DNA of 61,000 nucleotides from Cristatella mucedo (taxonomy: Eukaryota > Bryozoa > Phylactolaemata > Cristatellidae). This document shows, in pieces, positions 43,807 to 55,203 of the stretch. The position numbers and the translations under genes were made by a program. The DNA lies in assembly GCA_009760855.2 (NCBI GenBank), contig WPIO01000060.1:71501-132500 (forward strand), given 5' to 3'. A model generated the notes under the pieces. That model did no database searches. It had not been told where the DNA came from and saw only the letters and a program-made list of their open reading frames with translations. How positions within the stretch are numbered: position 1 is the stretch's first letter; each line of letters opens with the position of its first letter.

Positions 43807-43954
43807 GGCTATGTTTGGTCTAGAGGTTTAGGTGCTCACCCCGACCAAGGTCTTACTGAGGTCGTGGGCTCGAGCCCCGAGGCATATGCGAAGCGCCTGA
43901 ATAGAGATTAAGTTCTCTCGGGGCGCTATATAAATGAATTATATTTATTTATTC
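43807..43954 (+). mobile_element. SINE-1, best-preserved tail
   Basis: Box A (GGTCTAGAGGTTTAGG), box B (GGGCTCGAGCCCC) and tail GAAGCGCCTGAATAGAGATT, AAGTTCTCTCGGGGCGCTAT, then TATTTATTTATT. The tail folds as AGCGCC/GGCGCT with an inner AGAGA/TCTCT stem. Confidence 0.9.
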
Positions 43955-45735
43955 ATCATCAAAATACCTGCAGGTATTAGCGCCGCACCTACAAGTCACA
44001 AGCCTCGCTTCGCGAATATCAGGCTTAGCTTGATATTTTTTTCGGCCCTAAAGAGAGCTAGGGCAGAAGCCGCTGCAGCGTGTTTGTAGTACTATGAAGT
44101 AAAATACCGAGTGTGTGCGTTCGTGGTTGTTCCGTATATTACTTGCAAATGTACACGGGTTTGACTCAAATGAGGTCACTGATCAAAATTTAACAAAGTA
44201 GGATCCTTAATACTTTATCAATCGACCAACCTGCGCCGGCTTATTGTCTCAAATAGGTTGCACGAAAGTGAAACTAGCGGGAAACTAGCCGTGTGAAAGT
44301 GAAACTACCATGCCGTGCTGCCGTGCTGATTAAGCAATTCTCTGGAGGCGGGCCCCAGCAGAGCTGTAGATTTTCCTGCGCATCAAATTATTTAACCGAT
44401 ACGAGCCGGGTGTACATAAATGATGGCCAAAGCTTTGGCTGAAGGCTTTCACCTGTCTTTCGCGCGCCGAGTAGGACGCTTACGTCGGAGTAACGCTCAG
44501 AGCGCGTGGCTTGGCTGCTGCAGCTCTACGAGCAGATTGCAAAAACATTTTGGTTCTCACGCGAGTTCAAGGGCGAGTTCAAGGGCAGTACAGCGTTGCT
44601 GCATTCTGTCTATGCACGTGTTTTATTGTTTTCTCCAAAGGCCTACCTGCTTCATTCATAAGGCACACTGATAGTTCATTTCTCCAGAACTAGGCTAAAT
44701 AGACAATAAATAACTGCCTGACAGCACTTTCATTGGTAGGCGTACTCTATCAGAAGCATCGCTTACCGCCCAGCCGTGGCTGCAGCTGCAGCAGCGTTCG
44801 CAACCGCATTATGCAAAGTACGCAACGCATTGCTGAGTTGATTAAGTTACGACTCACTTCTTCCATCTCCATGTTTCGAGGAGGCTGTCAACACAAAAAC
44901 GCACGGTTACAAGTTCGTTGTGAGCCGGCTGCAAAAGAACTTATTGCTTACAAAAATTTGATATTGAATGTTAGTATTAAATCATCTGAGTTCTTTGAAT
45001 CTTGCTCAGCGTTATGGGTCTGATGATGCTGCTACCATGTATTGATCCTGGTAGTATCTCGCTCGTTCCGGACATGCTTATTGGACATAAGAGCGTGTTA
45101 ATATTTATACAAAGAGTTGAGACACTGGGGCATGTCAGAGCCGAACACCAGCTAAGTAGTACGAAAGCTAGCTGTGAATCTTTCTATAAATTGTTATGGC
45201 ATCGTGAGGGCGGTCAAGCTTGAATACAATTGGGGACTGCAATTTTTGAGTACATATTTGTTCAGTCCTAAACACCCCAAAGAGATACTGTAGCACTCGA
45301 CAGAGAAAAAATATATACATATATCGCACCATCCTTTGTATTGAAAATGATGGCCCCAGACACCAGATTTGAGATTCATGGAGATTAATTATTTCAATCG
45401 GCAACTAAAAATTTTTTGTAGCCCACCGAAACAATATTGGCTGGAACATTGGGAAAATACTAGTGGCTAGAGCATAAGGAAAATACAACAGAGGACTGGC
45501 AATCGACAGGAGTTGAATATAATTCGTAAAAGAGCACTGGGGACTGAAGCAGCAGCTGACAACAACAGTCAGCTGCGTTTGCAGATTTTTTCACAACTTC
45601 TCGGAGGAAAAATTTTGGGATACACACTAGCTGTATCTGCAAACCAGGTAACTGATCTATTCCCATAGTTAAGTCGGGCAAATATGAGGCTATTGCAGAT
45701 CATTTTTACACATCTATTAGGGTTTAAAAAACTAA
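43955..45735. other. Unique DNA, at most a doubtful exon
   Basis: No repeat or gene family was recognised. On the - strand at about 44772-44893, an acceptor (TTTGTGTTGACAG) and a donor (GGGCG|GTAAGC) enclose an open 39-codon block, but nothing identifies it. The rest shows short frames only. Confidence 0.4.
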
Positions 45736-46042
45736 AAGGCACCCAGGAGACCACTTCACAAACCAAGAAGGAACACAGGAGACTACTTCATAAAACGAGA
45801 AGGCACCAGGAGACTGGTAATAATAAAAGTAATAAGAATACATTTCTTATAGCGCCCTCACATAACTCAACCTCTTTCTAGGCACTTTAAAGTTGCTAGA
45901 AAGGAAATACCATCGAATGGTTAGTGGTAATATGCTCAATGGCACTTCACAAAACAAAAAGGCACACAGGAGACCATTTCCCAAAACCAGAAGGCACACA
46001 GGAGACCACTTCACAAAACGAGAAGGCACACAGGAGACCACT
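45736..46042 (+). repeat. 32-bp minisatellite split by a LINE-B insertion
   Basis: Units of the type AAGGCACACAGGAGACCACT plus TCACAAAACGAG occur at 45736-45815 and again at 45943-46042. The intervening 125 bp is a LINE-B tail. Confidence 0.85.
45818..45942 (-). mobile_element. LINE-B 3' end inserted in a minisatellite
   Basis: TAATAATAAAAGTAATAAGA, TAGCGCCCTCACATAACTCA and GGAAATACCATCGAATGGTT match 46819-46943 almost base for base, including the subfamily variant CACATAACTCAACC. Confidence 0.85.
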
Positions 46043-46257
46043 TCGGCGTCGAAATCCGTGAACTCTTTTCCTGGCAACATTTCTACAGCTAAGCTAAATC
46101 TAGGGTAATGCCGAAGTTCTAAAGACGCACTCATTTCGTAAAATTGTGGTGGAGACGCCGTTGATGTCATCTAAAGTTAATTATTAACGGTTAATAGGTT
46201 AATCTCACTCAATAAAATAGTAAGCTGTGCTATTTTGATCTACTTTGACCAGCCTAA

Positions 46258-46818
46258 TACTTATAATAGTAATAAAGCAACATTTTTTCTAGCGTCGGTG
46301 GAAAACTGAATCTATCAGTAAGCACTTTAATTTGCATGAAATGAATCATGTCAGTTTTTAGTGCTAACATGCACATTGTCCACAAGCATCAGGCACACAA
46401 AAGAAAATTCGCACGAACCCAGCAAGTGTGGAATTAGTGAGGAACGGGTGTGCTTTCTGCTCCTTTTTGAATTTCGTTAAGTAAAAGTCCTAACCTCAGT
46501 CGGAAAGGCTTTTCCGGGTTTGCAAGCTTACAAACTAAGGGCACGATCTACAAAGCAAAGGATTTAAGGTTGTTTAGATACACAGCTGAACGCCTTGATT
46601 CAGAAGAGCAGTTAGTAAGATGCCTAGCCTGAAGGGGGAGTAGTTCTGAGAGGTAGGGCCGAAGAAAGACAATGAAGGAGCCTATGAAGCAGTAGCAAAA
46701 ACCTTAAAAGAAGATGCGCTACTTGATAGGGAGTCAGTGCAGATAAGCGAGAACTGCTTTATTGTAGGAATGGAAACATGCACGAATGGTAAGCCTAGCT
46801 ACAGAGTTTTGCACCAAC
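46258..46818 (-). mobile_element. Old LINE-B, antisense
   Basis: A degenerate tail (TCTAGCGTCGGTGGAAAACT) and C-terminal block run to AGTTTTGCACCAACTG. There the next LINE-B begins with its own tail, implying insertion of the younger copy into this one. Confidence 0.6.
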
Positions 46819-47751
46819 TGTAATAATAATAATAAAAGTACTAAGAATACATTTCTTATAGCGCCCTCACATAACTCAACCTCTTTCGAGGCACTTTAAA
46901 ATTGCTAGAAAGGAAATACCATCGAATGGTTAGTGGTAATATGCTCAATGGCAAAACGCAGAATATGATTAGGGGTGTAATGCACAGGTTAAGCATGCAA
47001 ATATGGTTAGTGGCAGCATGCACAATGTCAGCACGCATAAGTACATAAAGAAAGAATCACAGGGACCCACTAAATGCTATGATAAATAGGCGCGTTTTTA
47101 GTTTCTTTTTAAATGTGGTCAAGTCAGAGGATGACGTGATACAAGTCGGAAGTGAGTTCCAGGCTTTGAGAGCATAGCATACTAACTAAAGGTACGGTCT
47201 TCGAAGGATTTGAGATTCGTAAGAGGTATACGTAAACGGTTAGATTCCGAAAAGTGAGCGGTACGATGCTTAGCCTGGTGTGGAAGTAGATCTGATAGGT
47301 AGACTGGAGCTACAGAATGGAGGGACCTATAAGTGAGTGGCAGAACTTTGAAGTCGATGCTTTGCTTGAGTGGGAGCCTGTGCAGGTCGGCGAGAAGTTA
47401 TGAGATGTGGCAACTGCGACGCTCACGACAGACAAGCCTAGCTGCAGAGTTTTGCACTAGCTGTAAGCACCTGATTGCACAGGCCGGTAGACCGTAGACC
47501 AGCGATCAGTGAGTTACAGAAGTCGAAAGGAATTTCACAAATGCATGGACTAATTTAGATGTGGTATGCTTGTGGTATGCTTGCTATAACAAGCCCTCAT
47601 TTTAGCATTGTTGTGTAGCTGAAAGTAGGCAGAGTTGACTGTGGAGCTGATGTGGTCGTCTAATGAAAGGTCACTTTGGAGCAGGGCATATAGATTTAGT
47701 GCAGACTCAATTAGACGTGTACTGGCAGAGCCAATTGTGAGCGTCAGGTTT
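46819..47751 (-). mobile_element. LINE-B, antisense, first half of a split copy
   Basis: Tail, 3' UTR and C-terminal block up to the LTLTIGSAS-type segment (47730-47750). The continuation (TTTCTGAATCACACTTGGTT) is found at 49937 after LINE-A. Confidence 0.8.
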
Positions 47752-49936
47752 TCCTTTTCCGTGTTCAAAGTCGTCGAGATTCCTTTCAATTTACAAAAAA
47801 ACTCCTTAAGATGCGCCGTGTTAAGCGCAGGCTGGAACGTCGTTTCAAGAAATCGGGGTCTGAGGCAGACCTAGTCAATTTTAAAGGCTTCCTTCGAGTT
47901 TACACCCGAAAGCTTAAAAAAGCCAGGGCTTCTTTTTTTCATTAGAAAGCTGAATTCCTACCAGTCGGACACTAAACAGATTTATAAGACAGTAAACCAT
48001 TTACTGGCCAATGCTGTCAGGTCTGACTCCCCAGATATTAAGGGTTCAGCCGAAAAGTTTTCAGCCCTCTTTACTGAAAAAATTGTGCACGTTCGTGCCT
48101 CCATTAAGCCCCCGCCGACCAAAGCAATCGACGTTCCTCAACCTGTGACCTTTCTTAAAAGGTTCTCCGATGTTTCTGCCTGTGATGTGGCTGCCTTAAT
48201 AAGGTCTAGCAAAAAGAGCTCGTCTCCTGAAGACCCTATACCTTCATCTCTGTGTTCTTCACTTGAAGACCAACTTACCCCTGCCATAACCAAGATTTTT
48301 AATGCTTCTTTTGGAAAAGGGGTCGTCCCCAAGTCCTTCAAATCGGCAATCGTTAGACCTATTCTTAAAAAGCCTGGATTAGACACAGAGGTCCTAGCAA
48401 ACTATCGTCCAGTTTCCCTTCTTCCGTTCTTATCAAAGATTCTTGAAAAAATTGTTGCTAAGCAGCTAGTTGAACATATTGAAAATAATGGAATATCAGA
48501 AACATTTCAATCAGGGTTCAAGAAGCAGCACTCTACTGAAACTGCTCTCCTCCGTGTTAACAATGACATTCTACGTGGCAACGACGACGGGAATGTCACT
48601 GCCCTAGCTCTACTAGATCTGTCTGCTGCCTTCGACACCATTGATCACGAAGTTCTGCTTGAACGATTGAGAACAACGATCGGTCTGGCAGACGAAGCAC
48701 TGGCGTGGTTTAAATCTTACTTGTCTGATCGTGTTCAATCCGTGTTGTGTGGGGATCAGGTCTCAGACATGAGAAGGGTCACCTGTGGAGTCCCTCAAGG
48801 GTCTGTACTCGGTCCCTTGCTGTTCTCCATTTATACGCAACCTCTGGGAAAAGTGATCAAGGCCCATGGAATAGGATATCACTTCTATGCTGACGATACT
48901 CAGCTGTATTTGTCATTTAAACCGACGGAATCTGCTGCAGCAACTGAGAAACTGAATGCTTGCCTTGCCGATATTCGATCCTGGATGTCGGAAAACTTCC
49001 TGAAATTAAATGACGATAAAACCGAACTGCTGCTCATAGGACACCCTAAGCGTGTGGCTGGATTAAAAGGCTTTGCTGTTCTAATAGGTGATGCTATTGT
49101 GCGACCTTCACCACGTGCTCGTAATCTAGGTGTCGTGTTCGACAGCTGCCTCAATTTCAAAAGCTTTATTCAGAAGACTGCCTCTACAGCTAGCCATCAC
49201 ATCCGATCCCTATCCAAGATTAGAAGCTGTCTCCCACAGCGGCTTGTAAAAAATTTAACTAGCTCTTTAGTTCTGTCTCGGCTTGATTATTGTAATTCTT
49301 TTTTGGCTGGGCTGCCAAAGAAAGCTATTATGCCACTACAGCTGACTATGAATATGGCTGCAAGGCTGGTCTTCAAGTCTCAGCAGTTTGAGCACGTGTC
49401 ACCTTTGCTGAAAGAGCTAGGATGGTTGCCGGTTCAGCAAAGGATACAGAGCAAAGTTGTTACGCTGGCCCACAAGGCCCGCCACGGCTTGGCTCCTTCG
49501 TACCTAGCTAAACTGCTGCATCAGTTTCAGCCTGTTCGCGCCCTCAGGTCCTGTGTGGACAATAAATTAGCTGTCCCATTCCTCCGCTTAAAGACAGTTG
49601 GCGACAGAAGCTTTAGCTCTGCAGGTCCTAGACTGTGGAACTCGCTTCCACAATTCTTATCCAACGACAACTACTCTCCAACTGCCGACTATGGCACATC
49701 TTTTTCAGCGGTCCTGAGCTGCTACTTCTATGCTACTCACTACCTCAACTGCTCTCCTAACTCTGCTATGCTTCCCACTTTCTCTTTGTTGCGTGAGACG
49801 AAGTCTGTTGGCTACCGAATGCGTACCGAAAGCCGCTTAGGCTGTGAGTGCGCTATACAAAACTCTCCTGCGTAACGCCCACATGGTCTATATGACTTTG
49901 TGGAGTTACTGACGGAGATACATTACATTACATTCC
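47752..49936 (+). mobile_element. LINE-A, best copy, inserted in LINE-B
   Basis: A 5'-truncated non-LTR retrotransposon containing a linker region (RRVKRRLERRFKKSG near 47815), a nearly intact RT, a conserved C-terminal extension and a 3' UTR ending GACGGAGATACATTACATTA. Flanks are the two halves of one antisense LINE-B; a short TTCCG-like sequence occurs at both ends, a possible target duplication. Confidence 0.9.
47875..49875 (+). CDS. LINE-A reverse transcriptase, open but truncated
   Basis: The frame is open from after TAG (47872) to TAA (49875). Natural sequence starts around RKLNSYQSDTKQIYKTVNHL (47944); upstream of it the original frame (FKGFLRVYTRKLKKARASFF) is one base out. RT motifs are all present: [29 protein letters not shown] (48612-48647), [25 protein letters not shown] (YADD at 48886-48897) and [15 protein letters not shown]. 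After the RT come a conserved FSSAGPRLWNSLPQFL block and the [10 protein letters not shown] terminus. The style fits the CR1/L2 group of LINEs. No start codon or endonuclease remains, so it cannot act alone. Confidence 0.85.
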   Translation, partial: SILKASFEFTPESLKKPGLLFFIRKLNSYQSDTKQIYKTVNHLLANAVRSDSPDIKGSAEKFSALFTEKIVHVRASIKPPPTKAIDVPQPVTFLKRFSDVSACDVAALIRSSKKSSSPEDPIPSSLCSSLEDQLTPAITKIFNASFGKGVVPKSFKSAIVRPILKKPGLDTEVLANYRPVSLLPFLSKILEKIVAKQLVEHIENNGISETFQSGFKKQHSTETALLRVNNDILRGNDDGNVTALALLDLSAAFDTIDHEVLLERLRTTIGLADEALAWFKSYLSDRVQSVLCGDQVSDMRRVTCGVPQGSVLGPLLFSIYTQPLGKVIKAHGIGYHFYADDTQLYLSFKPTESAAATEKLNACLADIRSWMSENFLKLNDDKTELLLIGHPKRVAGLKGFAVLIGDAIVRPSPRARNLGVVFDSCLNFKSFIQKTASTASHHIRSLSKIRSCLPQRLVKNLTSSLVLSRLDYCNSFLAGLPKKAIMPLQLTMNMAARLVFKSQQFEHVSPLLKELGWLPVQQRIQSKVVTLAHKARHGLAPSYLAKLLHQFQPVRALRSCVDNKLAVPFLRLKTVGDRSFSSAGPRLWNSLPQFLSNDNYSPTADYGTSFSAVLSCYFYATHYLNCSPNSAMLPTFSLLRETKSVGYRMRTESRLGCECAIQNSPA

Positions 49937-50187
49937 GATTTCTGAATCACACTTGGTTTGGCCATAACTAGTACGTCGGTTTTATCATAATTCAATTTAA
50001 GAAAGTTTGTTGCCATTCACGTGCGGATGTCATCAGTTTATGTAGCAAGGGAGCTGAGACAATTCGAAATGCTGGAGAGCTGGGAGGAATCAAAGCAAAG
50101 GTACAACTGAGTATCATCCGCATAGAAGTGAAAGCCTAAATTGTGCCTTACGATGACATCGGCAAGAGGGAGAGTATAAACCGTGAA
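49937..50187 (-). mobile_element. LINE-B, second half of the split copy
   Basis: The - strand RT segment before the break point: the DDKTDVLVM-like and [13 protein letters not shown]-like blocks in reverse. It connects in register to 47751. Confidence 0.75.
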
Positions 50188-50482
50188 CTGTAAGCATCTT
50201 TTTGCACAAGTCGGACGACCTACCAGTTGTTGTCTTCCAGCGAGTTGCAGAAGTCGAGATGGTGTGTCATGAATGGTTGGATTTGGTTTCCCGGTCTACG
50301 CAGGCTCGGATTTTTGCAGGGCGGCTTCTTAGCTGAAAGTAGGAAGACTTGACTGTGGAGCTGAGTTGGTTGTCTAGTGAAAGGTCGCCTGACAGTAGTA
50401 GACACGGGGTCTCAAGCAGATGCAACAGAGATGTGCTGGCCGAGCCCATTTTGAGCGTTAGGCTTTCGAATTTTTGATTAAC
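50188..50482 (-). mobile_element. Diverged LINE-B fragment, antisense
   Basis: Matches the segment around SAYFQLHN and GSASTSLL; no tail and no RT core. Confidence 0.6.
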
Positions 50483-50689
50483 CTATCCGGCCACCTTACT
50501 CCTACGGTGTTTTCTTGCAGCCTCTCCTTAGCTCTCAGTTGTCTCATCGTTTGCCTCACTAAATTAAAAATCTACTGCGATCAGACACATGGGAGGAGTC
50601 AGGACTTTCAGGTTAGAGGGGGCAAGGGTTCAGGTTGAAGGGGGACAAGGACCCCTTGCTCCCCCCAAGGTCTGAGGAAATTGGCTCCA
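50483..50689. other. Short unique stretch
   Basis: Contains GGAGTCAGGACTTTCAGGTT (50594-50613), similar to 40234-40252 in tubulin intron 2; possibly ends of an unknown element. Confidence 0.35.
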
Positions 50690-52069
50690 GGATATAGGCA
50701 CTCCACTGAAACTGCTCTCCTCCGTGTTAACGATGTCATTCTATGTGGCAACGATGACGGGAATGTCACTGCCCTAGTTCTGCTAGATCTGTCTGCTGCC
50801 TTCGACACCATTGATCACGAAGTTCTGCTTGAACGATTGAGAACAACGATCGGTCTGGCAGACGAAGCACTGGCGTGGTTTAAATCATACTTGTCTGATC
50901 GTGTCCAATCCGTGTCGTGTGGGGGTCAGGTCTCATGCACGAGACGGGTCACCTGTGGAGTCCCTCAAGGGTCTGTACTCGGTCTCTTGATGTTCTCCAT
51001 TTATACTCAACTTCTTGGAAAAGTGATTAAGGCCCATGGAATAGGATATCACATTTATGCTGACGATACTCAGTTGTATTTGTCATTCAAACCGTCGGAA
51101 TCTGCTGCAGCAACTGATAAACTGAATGCTTGCCTTGCCAATATTCGATCCATGATGTCGGAAAACTTCTTGAAACTATATGACAATAAAACCGAACTGC
51201 TGCTCATAGGACACCCTAAGCGTGTGGCTGGATTAAAAGGCTTTGCTCTTTTAATAGGTGATGCAGTCGTGCGACAATCACCACGTGCTCGAAATTTAGG
51301 TGTCGTTTTTGACAGCTGCATAAATTTTAAAGGCATTCAGAAGACTGCTTCTACAGCTAGCCATCACGTCCGGTCCCCATCCAAGATTAGGAGCTGTCTT
51401 CCACAGTGGCTTGCAAAAAAATTCACTAGCTCCTTAGTTCTCTCTCGGCCTTATTAGGCTGGGCTACCGAAGAAAGCCACTAGGCCACTTCAGCTGGCAA
51501 AGAATATGCCTGCAAGGCTAGTTTTCAAGTCCCAGAGGTTTGAGCACATGTCTCCTTTGCTAAAAGAGCTAGGATGGCTGCCGGTTGATCAATTGATACA
51601 GAGCCAAGTTCTTATGCTGACCCACAAGGCCCGCCACGGCTTGGCTCCGACGTAATTAGCCGAACTGCTGCACCAGTTTCAGCATCCTCATGCCCTCAGG
51701 TCATGTATGGGCAATAAATTAGCTGTTCCATTTATCTGCTTTAAGACCGTTGGCGGCAGAAGCTTTAGCTCTGCAGGTCCTAGGCTGTGGAACTCGCTTC
51801 CACAATTCTTATGCAACGACAACTACTCGCCTGCTGCCGACTATGGCTCATCCTTTTCAGCGGTCCTGAGCTGCTACTTCTATGCTACTCACTACCTCAA
51901 CTGCTCTTCTGACTCTGCTGTGCTTCCCACTTTCTCTTTTTTGCGTAAGATGAAGTCTGTTGGCTGCCGAACTCGTACCGAAAGCCGATTAGGCTGTGAG
52001 TGCGCTATACAAAACTCTCCTGCGTAACACGCACCTAGTCTTTATGGCTTTGTGGAGTTACAGACGGAG

Positions 52070-52071
<2 letters not shown>
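50690..52071 (+). pseudogene. LINE-A second copy, frameshifted
   Basis: A frame from STETALLRVNDVILCGNDDG to about 51450 carries the AFDTIDH, GVPQGSVLG and YADDTQLY motifs. A deletion of about 15 bp near 51450 (compare 49275-49310) and later stops end it. The C-terminal block resumes at 51707-52027. The 3' tail GAGATACA runs directly into a CA microsatellite. Confidence 0.9.
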
Positions 52072-52153
<82 letters not shown>

Positions 52154-52183
52154 GCACACATGCACACACACACACGCACACAT

Positions 52184-52231
<48 letters not shown>

Positions 52232-52299
52232 GCATGCACACACACACGCACACACATGTGCACACGCACACACATACACACACACACACACACACACAA
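52072..52299 (+). repeat. (CA)n microsatellite grown from a LINE-A tail
   Basis: About 228 bp of CA with CG and TG interruptions, beginning exactly where the LINE-A tail should continue with CATTACATT. Confidence 0.95.
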
Positions 52300-52570
52300 T
52301 TGCTCCTCCTGCCCCCTTGCTCCGCCAATGATTCAGGCATATGCACTAAAAGTGTGGAGCTTGGTTCCGGCCTCATTTAAGTCCTAGCTAAGAATGCATC
52401 TGTTCCAGTCAGCTTTTCAAACGCTCAACGAGCTTAAATGTTTTTTCTTCTCTCATGTTTTGTGTTCATACCTGGACACTATTCAATACAGCCTACTAAC
52501 CAGGGGCTCATCTAACCGGTAGCTCTAAGTGTATTTGAGTGTCCTTTTGAATGCTTGTCATAGTACCGGG
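52300..52570 (+). mobile_element. LINE-C-like 3' end
   Basis: CTACTAACCAGGGGCTCATC near 52492 matches the LINE-C end at 9612. The preceding sequence resembles a degraded C-terminal block (FKS and TFKRS-like). Confidence 0.4.
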
Positions 52571-53019
52571 CATGTCATTAAGCCTTGATAAGTGATTATT
52601 TTGCACCGACTACTAATGCGCCGACTTCTAATGCACCCGGCTAGAGATTTAGCTATCCAAGAGCTTCATGCAAATTGCCTATTACTAATAGCAATTGCAG
52701 CCGACTCTACAGTACAAACATTTGATAATAATTGCTGTGACATAGCGGAGTCTTTACATGGACATACCAACTAATGAAGCCAACCTCTCAGGGAGGAGTC
52801 GTCGTGCTCTTTGGGTGTTTAGTAGTACATAAATCCCGCCGTTAAGTTACATATCCACCTGAACATGGTCGAGAGAAGCAAAACCAATAAACAGAATAAG
52901 CTGCTGAACGAATCTGGGGATATTAGTTTTTGGCCCTGAGCCAAAAAGTGCCGCTCGCACAATAACGTTTAAGTGCCGTTCCTCATTCACTACGCTGTTA
53001 ATGAATGCGTCGTCAGAGA
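52571..53019. other. No gene recognised
   Basis: Unique, AT-rich, short frames only. Confidence 0.5.
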
Positions 53020-54100
53020 CATTTCGTGACGTCAGTTGGGAGTGAGCTCCAGGCTTTGGGGGGTTACTAATTAAAGGCACAATCGCCACAGGATTCTGTG
53101 TTGGTTCAATGCATAGCGAAACGATTTGAGTGAGAAGAGTAAGTGGCACGATGCCTTGCCTATTTAGCGAGTAGTTGTAATAGGTAGGCTGGAGCTAGAG
53201 AATGAAGAGAGCTAAAAGTGAGTGACAAAACAATCAAGCCTCTTGATTAAGAGCCGCTGCAGGGCGGTGAGAAGTGTTGTAATGTGGCAGATGTGATGCT
53301 CACGACAGATAAGTCTAGCTACAGAGTTTTGCATAAACTGCAAACGCCTGGTTGCATTGACAGGCAGACCTGCTGGCCGCAGTTACAGAAATCGAGACGG
53401 GATGTCACAAATGCAAGGACCACCTTGAATGTGATATCAATGTCTAAGCACACCCGAATTACGAATCTGAAAGTAGGTGAACTTGGCTGTGGAGCTGATT
53501 TGGTCGTCTAGTGGAAGGTCACTTTAGAACAAGACACCTATATTCTACGGCAGATTAGATATGCTGGCAGAGCCTCGGTTCTGAAAGTTATCTTGGTCAA
53601 ATGTTGCATTGCTAATAGTTGACCTAACAACGGCATTTTTTGCAAGGTGTAGGGACTAGACCTGAGGCTAAGAACATGTTGATTATGTCAGCTATGCATG
53701 ACAGCAGCGGATTTATGCATCGCACAAGTAGAAGGGTGAAAATATAGCCTAGAGGGCTAGTATTCTTCTTTGACTAGACGAGGAATTTCAGCATTAAGTC
53801 ATTCGTGGCAAACTTGAATGCAGTCCTTGTGGTGCTACAAAGAATTGAGGGAGAAGTGTTAGGTGAGAAGAATTGAGGATGAAGTCCTGTAGGTACGGTA
53901 CAAAGTGAGAAGGGTCCAGTGGGATCAAAAGGTTAGCTCAGGAACGGACTCACCAATCTGGTCAATCTTTCTGACAAAGAGGCTGCAAGATCACCACAAG
54001 TATCTTTAGGTAAGGAGTTGGCCGGGAAGCGGTTAAGGAGGTGGTCGATGGCAGACATTGTAGGCATTTTTTGGATTGTGCATCTGCGATTTGACGACGT
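53020..54100 (-). mobile_element. LINE-B, old, internally deleted, antisense
   Basis: The C-terminal block (53020-53580) joins directly to the region before the RT (GGTCAAATGTTGCATTGCTA at 53592 and CCAATCTGGTCAATCTTTCT at 53950), so the RT core is missing. Many indels. Confidence 0.65.
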
Positions 54101-54123
54101 TTTCTTAGAAGCTAAACTTGGCC

Positions 54124-55203
54124 ATAATAATAATAATACTAATAATGCACTTGATAAAGCGCCCTCAGAGAACCTAATCTCTATCTAGTCGCTTTACATT
54201 TGCTGCAAAGTGAAATGCAATTGAATGGTAAGTAAAATCGTCCTTGAAGAACAAGCAAAATAAATAATATGGTTAGGGGTGACATGCACAGGGTCAGCAT
54301 GCAAATATGGTTCGTGGCAGCATGCACAGTGTCAGCACGCATAAGCACATCAAGGACGAATCACAGGGACCCACTAAATGCTGTCCTAAATAGGTGTGTT
54401 TTTAAGTTCCTTTTAAATGTGGTCAGGTCAGGGGATGTTCTGACGCAGGTCGGGAGGCAGTTCCAGGCTTTGGGAGCATACGAACTAAATGCACGGTCTC
54501 CAAAGGATTTAAGGTTTGTATGAGGTATTTGTAGACTGTTGGATTCCGAAAAGCAGGTGGTACGATGTTTGGCCTGATGGGGGAGTATATCAAAGAGATA
54601 GGCTGGAGCCATAGAATGAAGGGACCTAAAAGTGAGCGACAAAACCTTGAAGTCAATATGTTGCTTGACTGGTAGCCAGTGCAGGTCGGCGAGAAGTGGA
54701 GTAATGTGGCAACTGCGACGCTCACGACAGACAAGTCTAGCTGCCGAGTTTTGCACCAGCTGCAATCGCCTGATCGCACATGCTGGAAGGCCAGTAAGCA
54801 GTGAGTTGCAGAAGTCGAGACGGGATGTCACGAATGCATGGACCAACTTAGACGTGGTATCCTTATCTAAACAAGCCCGAATTTTAGCAATGTTATGAAG
54901 CTGAAAATAGGTAGATTTGACTGTGGAGCTGATATGGTCGTCTAACGAGAGGTCGCTTTGGAATATGACACCTAGATTTCGAGCTGATTGGAGATATGCT
55001 GGCAGAGCAAATTTTGAGAGTCAGCCTTTCCAATCTCTGAATCACACTGGGTTTTCCCATGACTAGTAAGTTAGTTTTATCATCGTTTAGTTTTAGAAAA
55101 TTTGCTGCCATCCATGTGCGGATGTCATCAATGCATGCAGCAAGTGAGCTGAGAGAATTTGAGGTGCTCGAAGGCTGGGAGGGATCAAAGCAAAGGTACA
55201 TTG
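54124..55203 (-). pseudogene. LINE-B, young-looking copy, antisense
   Basis: The tail (54124-54200) is followed by a clean - strand frame from [20 protein letters not shown] to the stop at 54361, then a second frame with [20 protein letters not shown] (54893-55201). It is close to the copy at 18712. Truncated in the RT. Confidence 0.85.

Noticed and set aside
44772-44893. Possible - strand exon between good splice signals
   Set aside because: A 39-codon open block is expected by chance and no neighbouring exon continues it.
47875-49875. Reverse transcriptase as part of a retron, DGR or domesticated RT system
   Set aside because: Motifs, 3' tail, 5' truncation and nested copies all fit an ordinary CR1/L2-type LINE; no partner genes are present.
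52035-52387. Open frames of 79-113 codons in the CA array
   Set aside because: Cys/Val and Thr/His strings from a microsatellite.
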